A stretch of 64,000 bases of DNA from Variovorax beijingensis (GTDB lineage Bacteria > Pseudomonadota > Gammaproteobacteria > Burkholderiales > Burkholderiaceae_C): NCBI RefSeq assembly GCF_003951285.1, contig NZ_RXFQ01000019.1, forward strand, positions 58,616 through 122,615. The letters run 5' to 3'. The number at the start of each line of letters is the position of its first letter. Position 1 is the first letter of the stretch. Below the pieces are notes generated by a model, which saw nothing but the letters and a program-made list of their open reading frames with translations, searched no databases and was not told the DNA's origin. Below are positions 8,316 through 16,770 of this stretch, one piece after another. Position numbers and translations under genes: made by a program.

Positions 8316-10154
8316 CTACTGCGGCGCGGCGCGCAGCGGAAGGTCGAACCAGCTGGCATCGGCACCACGCAGGATTTCCAGCCGCGGCGGCCGTCCGTGC
8401 GGCACCTGCGGGCCGTGGCCTTCGTCGCTGCCGCCGATGGACAGCCGTATGCGGCTGCCCGCGGCAAAGGTCCACGACACCGGCAGCAGCGCGAAGTTCA
8501 GGCGTGCGGGCTCGCGGGGCACGAGCAGGCGGGCCGAGGCGCGGTCACAGGTGTTCACGGGCCAGCTCGCCACGTAGTCCGGCGACTGCGACAGGCCTTC
8601 GCGGTGCAGGGCCCGCAGCAGGCCTTCGGTGACGTAGCGGCAGCTGCCGTCGGCCAGCACTTCGCTCAGATAGACATAGACGGCCGCGTCGGTCTCCGAC
8701 GATGCGAGCAGCAGGCTCGCGCTCACGTGGCCCGTCAGTTCGGCGGATGCGGCCAGCGGTGCGCTGGTGTAGTGCAGGTACTGCGCCTGGCGCTCGGTCC
8801 AGTCGGGGTAGTAGTGCTCGATGCCGATGGCGCCCAGCCGTTCCAGCCGCGTCTGGCGGCCGGTGGAGACGGAGAAGTCGACCTGGTAGCTGTCGCGGCC
8901 CGGGGCGGCGGGCGCGTGCAATGCCAGCACGCCATCCGCATCGGGATGGACGCGGCGGGTTCCCGCGACTGGCGGCCATGCATCGGCGGCCTGCCACTTC
9001 TCGTCGTGGATGGTGAAGTAGTGCACCGGCTGCTCCCTGTCGAGCCCCGTGTCGATGCCGCGCAGATGGTGGTCGAAGAAGCGCAGCACTTCGGCCAGCA
9101 GCGGAAAGTCGGAGCCGGTCTGCTCGCGCCAGGGCGAGACGTTGCTGCGCGCGCCATGGTCCCAGGGGCCGAGCAGCAGGCGGTGCTGGTGCCTGGGCAG
9201 CGTCAGGAAGCGCGTGATCGCCGAGTTGCTGTAGCCGGCACCGTCGTACCAGCCCGAGACGGAGTAGATCGCCACGTCCTCGGGGATCTGGCGCGCATAG
9301 TGGCCGGGGCTGCACACGTCCAGCGTCAATGCGGGGTCGTGCAGCGTTGCGTCGTGCCGAAACGGCAGCTCGCGGGCCATGTCGTTCAGCCGGCAGTTGC
9401 TGCGGTGCTGGTGCAGCGCCTGGGCCAGCAGGCGGCCATCGGCATCGGCGTCCACCGGCTGCGGCCCCGCGAACAGCGGGTTGCCGTAGTACGCGAACTT
9501 GGCAAGGGCAGGGCGGTCGTCCTGGTCGAGCGCGACCATGAGTTCGTCGTAGCGGCCGGTCCAGATGGTGGAGAGCACGCCGCCCACGTAGAGCTGGTCG
9601 GTATAGATGTCGGTCACGGCAAACAGCGGTGCGATGGCCTTGACGGCGGGGTGCCGCGTGCTTGCGAGAAACACCGCCGCCGCGCCCAGGTACGAAATGC
9701 CGGTCGAGCCGATGCGCCCATCGCTCCAGGGCTGCTGCACGATCCACTCGGCGATCTCGTGGTAGTCGTCGCGCTCCTTCGGCGAGCGCAATGCGTCGCG
9801 CGTGCCGAAGCTCGCGCCGGTGCCCCGCACGTCCACCACCACCACGGCGTAGCCATGCGGCACGAAGAAGTCGCGGTAGCGGCCGCAGTTGGGGCTGGCC
9901 TCCACCGTGGGGTCGGTGGTCACGAAGCGCCGGTAGTAGGGCGTGAAGACGACGATGGTGGGCAGGCGGGCGGGCGGCTGCGCGCCGTCGCGCGCCTGGG
10001 GCAGGTAGTAGTCGAGCGCGATGCGACAGCCGTCGCGCATCGTGACGTAGAGCGACGCCGGCCGCCCGGGCAGGCCGAAGGCTGGCTTGCGGCTGGCGAG
10101 GTAGGCGCTGGGCGGCAGGTGCCAGGCGCCTGGCGTGCTATCGCGGTCCGACAT
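8316..10154 (-). CDS. CocE/NonD-family hydrolase (alpha/beta-hydrolase, S15-like)
   Basis: The 612-residue protein has the X-Pro dipeptidyl-peptidase/cocaine-esterase layout: an alpha/beta-hydrolase domain followed by a jelly-roll C-terminal domain (about 385-600). The nucleophile elbow is GSTGISYLG with Ser154, and the other triad members are probably Asp304 (SGWYDGAG) and His333 (LGPWDHGA). Members hydrolyse esters, amides or acylated amino acids, and the substrate here cannot be read from the sequence. No signal peptide is evident, so it is probably cytoplasmic. It is first in a two-gene unit with a Bug receptor. Confidence 0.88.
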   Translation of the reverse strand: MSDRDSTPGAWHLPPSAYLASRKPAFGLPGRPASLYVTMRDGCRIALDYYLPQARDGAQPPARLPTIVVFTPYYRRFVTTDPTVEASPNCGRYRDFFVPHGYAVVVVDVRGTGASFGTRDALRSPKERDDYHEIAEWIVQQPWSDGRIGSTGISYLGAAAVFLASTRHPAVKAIAPLFAVTDIYTDQLYVGGVLSTIWTGRYDELMVALDQDDRPALAKFAYYGNPLFAGPQPVDADADGRLLAQALHQHRSNCRLNDMARELPFRHDATLHDPALTLDVCSPGHYARQIPEDVAIYSVSGWYDGAGYSNSAITRFLTLPRHQHRLLLGPWDHGARSNVSPWREQTGSDFPLLAEVLRFFDHHLRGIDTGLDREQPVHYFTIHDEKWQAADAWPPVAGTRRVHPDADGVLALHAPAAPGRDSYQVDFSVSTGRQTRLERLGAIGIEHYYPDWTERQAQYLHYTSAPLAASAELTGHVSASLLLASSETDAAVYVYLSEVLADGSCRYVTEGLLRALHREGLSQSPDYVASWPVNTCDRASARLLVPREPARLNFALLPVSWTFAAGSRIRLSIGGSDEGHGPQVPHGRPPRLEILRGADASWFDLPLRAAPQ

Positions 10155-10547
10155 GGGGCAAGGTACTTTCCTGAAGACAGATGGAGATGGATGGCGTTGT
10201 CACCGTCCTGTCATTCTGGGAATGCGGGCCCGCGTTGAAAAATGCGAAATCCCGATCGATCCATAGGTTGAGCCTATGGAAGGAGGCGGTGCTCGTGGCC
10301 GCTGATCAAGGAAAGACCGATGCCGTCGGCACCGCTTGTCGAGCTCAATCCGTTGTACTCGCCCGACGCCAAGCGGCAAAAGTAATGCGCATGAATTACT
10401 TGCTGCGGCTGTGATTGTGAAGTGCGCAGCATTCGTGAATAAGTACCGCGCAGATGAGAACGTGCCCCTCCCATAATTGGCCCGCCGAAGCATCCTGTCA
10501 CAGAAATAACGATGCCCGGCAACAGGTCCTAGAGGGAGTACCAGAAC
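10155..10547. other. Intergenic region with LysR-type operator
   Basis: About 390 bp separate the divergent CocE gene and the haemagglutinin relic. It holds the strong dyad at 10261-10279 and presumably the CocE promoter. The 77-codon plus-strand frame inside it looks spurious. No RNA element was recognised. Confidence 0.5.
10261..10279. promoter_or_regulatory. Perfect inverted repeat, LysR/Nac-type operator candidate
   Basis: CCATAGG-N5-CCTATGG is a perfect 7-bp dyad about 107 bp upstream of the CocE start. It contains both the LysR T-N11-A core and the ATA-N9-TAT pattern known for Nac. The Nac-like LysR gene at 6310 on the far side of the hydrolase/receptor unit is the obvious candidate to bind it (inference). 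Confidence 0.5.
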
Positions 10548-10976
10548 ATGAATCGCCATTTGCACCGCATCGTCTTCAACGCCAGGCGCGGCCTGCGCAT
10601 GGTGGTCCAGGAGACGGCGAAGAGCACCGGCAAGGGTTCGTCCAAGGCGACCACGGTGGCAAGCGCGGCCGTCGCCGGCGCGGCCGCCTTTGCGCCGATG
10701 CTCGTGGGTGCGGCGCTCGCGGGCATGCTGTGGGCGCCGCCGGTTCAAGCCCAGATCGTCGGCGCCCCCAACGTTCCGGCCAACCTACGCCCCACGGTGC
10801 TGGTGGCGCCCAACGGCGTGCCGCTCATCAACATCCAGACGCCCAGCGCCGCCGGCGTCTCGCGCAACGTCTTCAACCAGTTCAACGTGGCGCCCAACGG
10901 CGCCATCCTCAACAACAGCCGCACGAACGTGCAGATCGAAGCCGTTGAGCTGCAACTGGCTGGGCTTCACGACTGA
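10548..10976 (+). pseudogene. Truncated filamentous-haemagglutinin/CdiA-type exoprotein (5' stub)
   Basis: The 142-codon frame starts with an extended signal peptide (ESPR type: MNRHLHRIVFNARRGLRMVV), a hydrophobic stretch and an AQA-like cleavage site near residue 69. It then enters the two-partner-secretion haemagglutinin domain (NGVPLINIQTPSAAGVS, then NQFNVAPNGAILNNSR). Homology stops abruptly near residue 129 and the frame ends 13 codons later. Intact family members have thousands of residues. A good AGAGGGAG ribosome-binding site precedes the ATG, so a short secreted peptide might still be made, but the gene is a remnant. No TpsB/CdiB transporter gene is nearby. Confidence 0.8.
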
Positions 10977-11319
10977 AGTCTTGAAGCGCTGGCACCTGGT
11001 CCAACCAGAGCGCGCTTCATCCGGGCCATGACATTCCGACGTTTCATGTTGGCGCAAACCGCATGGAGATATGGCCACAGATGAAGGTGGAGAAACGCCT
11101 GAGGAATGGGCCGGAGGACAACGTCTGGCACTATTTTCAGTTCACGGTTCAGAAGCTCGATGCGCAGTGATGGCAACAAAACATCCTCAGTTCCGGCCTC
11201 CGCGCGGCAGCGCGAGCTGGCAACCCAGGGTGTTCGGCCCGATGCGACTGGTTATAAGAAGTAATCATTAAAACGAAACTGCGTATTGTTTTTGCGCGTT
11301 TCTTGGGCATCATTTCCGC
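10977..11319. other. Gap downstream of the haemagglutinin stub; no gene recognised
   Basis: Several short overlapping frames lie here, but none has a domain, ribosome-binding site or conserved motif. The position next to a sharply truncated gene suggests deletion scar DNA. The last 60 bp are AT-richer and could hold the promoter of the small ORF at 11320. Confidence 0.4.
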
Positions 11320-11526
11320 ATGGAGAAGACAAAAGCCCTGGTGACCGTGATCGAGATGGCACGCGCCGGCCTCGGCTTTACGCCCGCCGATGCCCTCGAT
11401 CACATCGCCACTCTCATCGCCCAGGAGGATGCGCAAAGCCCGTTCCACGACCGCAGGGTCGAGGAGTTGCTTCGCCTGGGGGCCTGCATCTGGAGCCTCA
11501 GGCGCGATATCGTGACGCCCGGGTAA
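11320..11526 (+). CDS. Small hypothetical protein (68 residues)
   Basis: It encodes a mostly helical, charged protein (MEKTKALVTVIEMARAG at the start) with G/C-ending third positions. It has no signal peptide, membrane segment or known motif. No clear ribosome-binding site precedes the ATG. An overlapping longer frame in another phase (from 11286) is arginine-rich and looks spurious in this part. Function unknown; moderate confidence that it is a gene. Confidence 0.5.
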   Translation: MEKTKALVTVIEMARAGLGFTPADALDHIATLIAQEDAQSPFHDRRVEELLRLGACIWSLRRDIVTPG

Positions 11527-11666
11527 GCGTCGCCCGATCCTCCCTGTCAGCCCGCCGAGCTATGCCGAGTGGCCAGGTGCAACAAGGCGTACTTAAGGCT
11601 ACATTTCTTGAACCAAGAAAGGCCGGCATTTTTGGATTGGACAAGCGCCGGCAATCGGAGGATCGA

Positions 11667-11942
11667 ATGCCGCTCTTGTTCCTGCTGAGGCTGCAGCACA
11701 CGCTGCTGCCTGTCCGAGTCGCCCTTCCGGAGGAGGTGCGGATCGTCTCGGTGCTCGTGGCCACGGGATTGATCGAGGCCGAGTTCGCACCCGTCAGGCC
11801 GGCGGGCCGGGATACCGCTTCGCGCATCGCGACGGTGAAGCGCATCACCGAGGAAGGCCTGGCCGAAATCGCGAAGATGAGCGATGCGCCCAGGTTCGTG
11901 AAGACCTCGATGCAGTTCGCGCGGGGACTGCGATTGATGTAG
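11667..11942 (+). CDS. Small hypothetical protein (91 residues)
   Basis: I place the start at the ATG at 11667, with CGGAGG five bases upstream, and not at the much longer in-frame opening from 11286 whose first 127 codons look non-coding. The product is basic and soluble, with two probable helices (ITEEGLAEIAKMSD in the second half). I do not recognise a family. It ends 10 bp before the stop of the convergent ClC relic. Confidence 0.6.
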   Translation: MPLLFLLRLQHTLLPVRVALPEEVRIVSVLVATGLIEAEFAPVRPAGRDTASRIATVKRITEEGLAEIAKMSDAPRFVKTSMQFARGLRLM

Positions 11943-11952
11943 AGCGCGCGGC

Positions 11953-12866
11953 TCAGGCCTGCCACGGCAGCCCGCGCATCCGCTCACGCTTTTCTTCCTC
12001 GTCGACGTGCGCGAGCGACGGCTTGATCAGGTCGCTGCGCGCCACGATGCCCACCAGCACGAGCAACTGCGCGTCCTTCACGACGGGCAGCCGTTCGAGC
12101 CGATGGTGCGCGAGCCGTGTCGCCACTGCGCGGCAGTTCTCGCCCGGCAGCGCAAAGAACAGCGGCAGGTCGGCGCACGCGTCGCCCACGGTGGCAATGG
12201 GATCGCGCGTGCCGCACGCGGCCAGCATCGCGCGGTCGGCCACGCCGATCACGGCGCCGTTGCGCACCACCAGGAAGGCGCGGTGGACCTGGCCATCGCC
12301 GAAATGCTCGAACAGCGCCCGCGCCACCGGCAGTGCCGCGTCGATGCTGCGCACCTCGCGCGCCATGACTTCCTCCACGGCGTGCCGCTCGAGCGGATCG
12401 ATGCCGTATTCGCGGTAGATGTGATAGCCGCGGCGCGCGATCTTCTTGGTGGGGATCGCACGGCGCATGGTCAGCACCGTGAAGCCATAGGCCACGGCCG
12501 ACGTGGCCAGCAGCGGCAGCAGCGCGTTGCTGTCGTGCGTGAGCCCGAAGGCGAGGATGGTGGCGATCAGCGAGCCGATGGCGCCGCCCGTCATGATGAT
12601 CGGCCCTTCGGCGCCGAACGGCCCGCCGCTTCCGACCACGATGCCCGAGGACAGCGGCTTGAGCAGCGCCACCTTGGGCGACATCCTGCTCTTGCCGAAC
12701 AGGATCGCCTCGATGGACTCGGGAATGCCATGGCCGCGGATCTTGTCGGAGCCGTAGCGCGCGGCCACGGTGCTGACCGCCCCGATGACGATGGCCAGGA
12801 CCGTGATGCGCAGCAGCCGCGCATGAGGGCGAACTCGCCGCGGGGCGGGTGGGGGGCTGGGGTCAT
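11953..12866 (-). pseudogene. ClC chloride-channel family relic with CBS domains
   Basis: The longest frame (GTG at 12768) gives 271 residues, against roughly 550-600 for a ClC-CBS protein. Two joins look like in-frame deletions. One is near 12760, where a first-helix segment (ITVLAIVIGAVSTVAA, still open upstream of the GTG) runs straight into RYGSDKIRGHGIPE. The other is near 12564, where the selectivity-filter region (GSGGPFGAEGPI) and GGAIGSLI jump to ATILAFGLTHDSN, which normally follows the second half of the channel. The likely original start (ATG at 12866) is in a different frame from HARLLRITV, so a frameshift is also present. The C-terminal CBS pair (about residues 133-245) is intact. 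A functional channel is not possible; a CBS-only product is conceivable. Confidence 0.8.
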
Positions 12867-12949
12867 GGCTGTTCAGGGAGGTCGATCTGCCTCATCCGAG
12901 GCCAGCCCGCGAATATGTCATTTCATGATATATTCGGCCTGGCGGCCTG

Positions 12950-13366
12950 CTATGCCCCGGCCTTGCTGACGAGCGCCACCACCTCGGCCAGTTCGGCCAC
13001 CTGGTCCGCGTGCAGCATCGCGAGCCGCTCCAGCTTCCTGCGCCCCGCGGCCAGCAGATGGACCTCGACCTGACGCCGGTCCGCATGGCTGGGCTTGCGC
13101 CTGACGAGGCCGGCCTCCTCGCAGCGCGACACCAGGGCGACCACGCCGTGGTGCTGGGCCTGCAGGCGCTCGGCGATCTCGCTGATGGTGGCCCATTCGC
13201 GGCCGGGGAAGCCCTGGGTGTGAAGCATCAGCTGGTACTGGAGGACGGTGATGCCTTCCGCGCGCGCGGCGTCTTCGCTGAAGCGCAGGAAGCTGCGCAG
13301 CCTGAATCTGAAGTCGGACAGTGCCTCGAATTGCTGCTTCTCGATGGATCCCCGTTGGCTGGCCAT
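12950..13366 (-). CDS. MarR-family transcriptional regulator
   Basis: The ATG at 13366 gives 138 residues and is preceded by GGAAAG; a longer frame to 13417 adds an unconserved leader. The winged helix-turn-helix (about 50-115) includes ATISEIAERLQAQHHGVVAL and the wing SHADRRQVEVHLLAAG, typical of MarR. It is divergent from the tctBA genes, so it probably controls them in response to a small aromatic or carboxylate ligand (inference). Direct repeats in the shared upstream region are candidate sites. Confidence 0.88.
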   Translation of the reverse strand: MASQRGSIEKQQFEALSDFRFRLRSFLRFSEDAARAEGITVLQYQLMLHTQGFPGREWATISEIAERLQAQHHGVVALVSRCEEAGLVRRKPSHADRRQVEVHLLAAGRRKLERLAMLHADQVAELAEVVALVSKAGA

Positions 13367-13447
13367 GAACTTTCCAAGAATGATTGTGCGAACGGAATGC
13401 AATGTAGCAGCCGACATGGATCCGATGCAGGGTAATTACTCACAATG

Positions 13448-13476
13448 TGATGCAATAAACCTCATAACATGATGCA
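13448..13476. promoter_or_regulatory. Direct repeats between marR and tctB
   Basis: TGATGCA occurs twice (13448-13454 and 13470-13476) with a 22-bp period, two helical turns, in the divergent promoter region. The second copy lies in the near-palindrome ATGATGCAT. This is a candidate regulator site by position and spacing only. Confidence 0.35.
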
Positions 13477-13612
13477 TCTGACCTGAACCTGACCTGTGCG
13501 ATGCCGTCTGCCTTCTCGGCATGCCGCGCGCATTTCCCCGTTGTCCGCTGCCGTTGCCCGTGCATCAGTGCGGGTTGCCGTATCCATTCCATTCGAGAGA
13601 GAAAGATTGCCT

Positions 13613-14101
13613 ATGCAGATCAAGAGCCAGAAGACCTTCTTCTCGGGCATCATGTTCACCTGCGTCGGGGCGGCGTTCGCGCTGGGCGCCTCCAACTACA
13701 ACGTCGGGAGTGCGGCCCGCATGGGGCCGGGCTACTTTCCGCTGATCGTCGGCGTACTGCTGGCCTTGCTGGGCCTGGTGGTGATCGCCACGGCGTTCAC
13801 GGGCCAGGCCGCCGGTGGCGACCCCGTCGGAAAGATCGCGTGGAAGCCACTCGGCCTCATCATCGGCGCCAACCTGCTGTTCGGCATCCTGCTGGCTGGC
13901 CTGCGCAGCATCGGCCTGCCGGCCATGGGCCTGATCCTCGCCATCTATGCGCTCGTGATCGTGGCCAGCATGGCCGGTGCCAATTTCTCGATGAAGCTGT
14001 CGCTGGTGCTTGCGACCGTGCTGGCCATCGGCAGCTACCTGACCTTCATCGTGGGACTCAAGCTGCAGTTCCAGGTGTGGCCGACCTTCATCACCGGCTG
14101 A
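13613..14101 (+). CDS. tctB: Tripartite tricarboxylate transporter small membrane subunit
   Basis: The 162-residue protein has four predicted membrane helices, beginning FFSGIMFTCVGAAFALGAS, and the conserved GPGYFPLIVGVLLALLG segment of TctB. The ATG at 13613 follows GAGAGAGAAAG. It lies 16 bp before tctA, in one operon. Together with TctA and a Bug/TctC receptor it forms an inner-membrane secondary carrier for carboxylates. No receptor gene is in this operon, so the receptor must come from elsewhere; three Bug genes lie in this window. Confidence 0.92.
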   Translation: MQIKSQKTFFSGIMFTCVGAAFALGASNYNVGSAARMGPGYFPLIVGVLLALLGLVVIATAFTGQAAGGDPVGKIAWKPLGLIIGANLLFGILLAGLRSIGLPAMGLILAIYALVIVASMAGANFSMKLSLVLATVLAIGSYLTFIVGLKLQFQVWPTFITG

Positions 14102-14117
14102 GCGCGAGGCACCACCC

Positions 14118-15638
14118 ATGATGGATCTGATCAACCACCTGTCGCTCGGCTTCTCCACCGCAGTGACGCTGCAGAACCTGGTCTACGCCTTCATCGGCTG
14201 CCTGCTGGGCACGCTGATCGGCGTGCTGCCGGGCATCGGCCCGACGGCCACCATTGCGATGCTGCTGCCGGCCACCTACGCGCTGCCGCCCGTGGCCGCG
14301 CTGATCATGCTCGCGGGCATCTACTACGGCTCGCAATACGGTGGCTCGACCACCGCCATCCTGGTCAACCTGCCGGGCGAGTCCTCGTCCGTGGTGACGG
14401 TGATCGACGGCCACCAGATGGCCAAGCGGGGACGCGGAGGGCCGGCGCTCGCGGCCGCCGGCCTGGGCTCGTTCTTCGCGGGCTGCGTGGGCACGCTGAT
14501 CCTTGCCGCGTTCGCGCCGCCGCTGACCGAGATCGCCTTCAAGTTCGGCCCGGCCGAGTATTTCTCGCTCATGGTGCTGGGCCTGATCGGCGCGGTGGTG
14601 ATGGCCTCGGGCTCGCTGCTCAAGGCCATCTGCATGATCATGGTGGGCCTGCTGCTGGGCCTGGTCGGCACCGACGTGAACTCCGGCGTGGCGCGCTACA
14701 GCTTCGACATTCCGGAACTCACCGACGGCCTGGGGTTCATCGCGATCGCCATGGGCGTGTTCGGCTACGGCGAGATCATTGCCAACCTGGCCCGGCCCGA
14801 GGACGAACGCGAGGTGTTCACCGCCAGCGTCACGGGCCTCATGCCCACCAAGGAGGACTTCAAGCGCATGCTCCCGGCCGTGCTGCGCGGCACCGCGCTG
14901 GGCTCGTCGCTGGGCATCCTGCCGGGCGGCGGCGCCACGCTGTCGGCCTTTGCGGCCTACACGCTCGAAAAGAAGATCAAGCTGGGGGCGGGCGAAGTGC
15001 CCTTCGGCAAGGGCAACATCCGCGGCGTGGCTGGCCCGGAAGCCGCGAACAACGCAGGCGCGCAGACTTCCTTCATCCCGATGCTGACACTGGGCATTCC
15101 GCCCAACCCGGTCATGGCCCTCATGGTCGGCGCCATGACGATCCACAACATCCAGCCGGGCCCGCAGGTGATGACGAGCAACCCGGAGCTGTTCTGGGGG
15201 CTGATCGCCTCGATGTGGATCGGCAACCTGATGCTCGTGATCCTGAACCTGCCGCTCATCGGCCTGTGGATCAAGCTGCTGACCATTCCCTACCGGTGGC
15301 TGTTCCCCGCGATCGTGCTGTTCTGCGCCATCGGCGTGTACTCGACCAACAACAACGTGTTCGACATCTGGCTGGTGGCGATCTTCGGTGTCGTGGGGTA
15401 TTCCTTCATCAAGCTCGGGTGCGAGCCGGCGCCGCTGCTGCTCGGCCTCATCCTGGGGCCGATGATGGAAGAGAACCTGCGCCGGGCGCTGCTGCTCTCG
15501 CGCGGCGACTGGGGCGTGTTCGTCTCGCGGCCGATCTCCGCGGGGCTCCTTGCCGGGGCGGTCGTGCTGTTGCTGATCGTGCTCCTGCCCTCGATCAGGT
15601 CGAAGCGCGAAGAGGCGTTTGTCGAGGAAGCGGGTTAG
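14118..15638 (+). CDS. tctA: Tripartite tricarboxylate transporter large membrane subunit
   Basis: The 506-residue protein has about 11-12 predicted membrane helices. The TctA signatures are LPGIGPTATIAMLLPATYAL, GIYYGSQYGGSTTAILVNLP, and the second-half repeat LPGGGATLSAFAAYTLEKK, followed by FIPMLTLGIPPNP. Length and organisation are normal for the family. This is the translocating subunit for a carboxylate captured by a periplasmic Bug receptor. Confidence 0.95.
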   Translation: MMDLINHLSLGFSTAVTLQNLVYAFIGCLLGTLIGVLPGIGPTATIAMLLPATYALPPVAALIMLAGIYYGSQYGGSTTAILVNLPGESSSVVTVIDGHQMAKRGRGGPALAAAGLGSFFAGCVGTLILAAFAPPLTEIAFKFGPAEYFSLMVLGLIGAVVMASGSLLKAICMIMVGLLLGLVGTDVNSGVARYSFDIPELTDGLGFIAIAMGVFGYGEIIANLARPEDEREVFTASVTGLMPTKEDFKRMLPAVLRGTALGSSLGILPGGGATLSAFAAYTLEKKIKLGAGEVPFGKGNIRGVAGPEAANNAGAQTSFIPMLTLGIPPNPVMALMVGAMTIHNIQPGPQVMTSNPELFWGLIASMWIGNLMLVILNLPLIGLWIKLLTIPYRWLFPAIVLFCAIGVYSTNNNVFDIWLVAIFGVVGYSFIKLGCEPAPLLLGLILGPMMEENLRRALLLSRGDWGVFVSRPISAGLLAGAVVLLLIVLLPSIRSKREEAFVEEAG

Positions 15639-15746
15639 CCTCGCGTGCGCAGAAGGGCGAGGGGGCCTTGCTCGCCGAATCGCCTGCAGAAGAACCGGCC
15701 GGGCTTCGGCTGCACGCACCTGTTCGCCAAGGCGCGCCACGGCCCA

Positions 15747-16688
15747 TCAACCGACGCCCGCCGCATCCCGCTTCGGCTGTTTGATCGTCCACAGCGCTGC
15801 GGCCATCAGCGCGACGCCCGCAAGCTGGACGGCATTCAAGGTTCGCCCGTACACCCCCCAGTCCACCAGCACGGCGGTCAGCGGGTACACGAACTGCAGC
15901 ACGGCGATCCTGCCGAGCGAAAGCCGGGCCATGCCCGCGAAAAGAATCGCATAGGCCAGGCCGGTGTGCAGCACGCCCAGCCCCGCGAGCCACGCCCATG
16001 CCAATGCCGAATCCGGCCAGCCGAACACAAAAGGCACCCACGCCAGAACGGCGACCCCGGTCACGCACTGCCACCAGGCCAGCGCGTAGGGCGTGATTGT
16101 TTTTTCCGTATTGGCGAGGATGGTCACTGCGGCATAGCAGAGCGAGCCGCCCAGGCACATGAGCAGGCCGAGCGCATAGTCGCTCCCCCATGAGGCCTGC
16201 GATGCGGCGCCACCCACCAGGCCGGTCGTCAGCACCAGCCCGCACAGCGCGGCCAGGGTGGCCGCCCACTGGCGCGGCGACACGGCTTCACGCAGCACCA
16301 GTGCGCCGAAGAGAATGATCCACACCGGCTGGATGTGAAAAACAATGGTGGCCACCGCAATCGAGATGCGCGGGATGGCCGCGAAGAACAGCGCCCAGTT
16401 CACCACCATCAGGCAGCCCGTCGCGCAGGCGATCCACCAGCCCTTGCCACGCAGCCGCAGCTCGTTCATTCGACCGGTTGCCAAGCCCCATGCGAGCAAG
16501 GCCAATGCACCGAAGGCGCAGCGAAACAGGACCGTGACCAGCGGATGCTGGTTCGCCTCTTCAACGAAGACGCCGACGGTGCCGAGCAGCATGCCGCCGG
16601 CTATCAGCAGCCATTGGCCCGTGCTTTCCCGGTTCGATTGCTGCTGCGCCGCCCGGAACGCGGGGAGCACCTGGGCCTTCTTTTGCAT
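15747..16688 (-). CDS. DMT-superfamily (EamA) transporter
   Basis: With the ATG at 16688 the product has 313 residues, ten predicted membrane helices and two EamA repeats (about 25-160 and 175-305). A longer frame to 16997 runs into the divergent LysR gene and is not credible. EamA carriers usually export amino acids or other metabolites; the substrate cannot be told. It is divergent from the LysR gene at 16771 across an 82-bp region with a perfect dyad, a classic regulator/exporter arrangement. Confidence 0.88.
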   Translation of the reverse strand: MQKKAQVLPAFRAAQQQSNRESTGQWLLIAGGMLLGTVGVFVEEANQHPLVTVLFRCAFGALALLAWGLATGRMNELRLRGKGWWIACATGCLMVVNWALFFAAIPRISIAVATIVFHIQPVWIILFGALVLREAVSPRQWAATLAALCGLVLTTGLVGGAASQASWGSDYALGLLMCLGGSLCYAAVTILANTEKTITPYALAWWQCVTGVAVLAWVPFVFGWPDSALAWAWLAGLGVLHTGLAYAILFAGMARLSLGRIAVLQFVYPLTAVLVDWGVYGRTLNAVQLAGVALMAAALWTIKQPKRDAAGVG

Positions 16689-16744
16689 GAGGCGATCGTC
16701 CGCCGGCTCATCGACCTCGTAAAGCGCATAGTTCGAACGCCTAT

Positions 16745-16761
16745 CATTCGAATATCGAATG
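16745..16761. promoter_or_regulatory. LysR-type operator dyad between exporter and LysR genes
   Basis: CATTCGA-N3-TCGAATG is a perfect 7-bp inverted repeat. It overlaps the first in-frame ATG (16759) of the LysR gene, which supports the second ATG (16771) as the true start and suggests autoregulation. GTTCGAAC at 16731-16738 is a second, related palindrome nearby. Confidence 0.5.
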
Positions 16762-16770
16762 AGGCTGACG

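Noticed and set aside
10181..10414. 77-codon plus-strand frame upstream of the CocE gene
   Set aside because: Overlaps the operator dyad and promoter region and has no coding character.
10967..11179. Possible transposase fragment after the haemagglutinin stub
   Set aside because: No DDE-type motif, no terminal inverted repeats and no similarity I can name.
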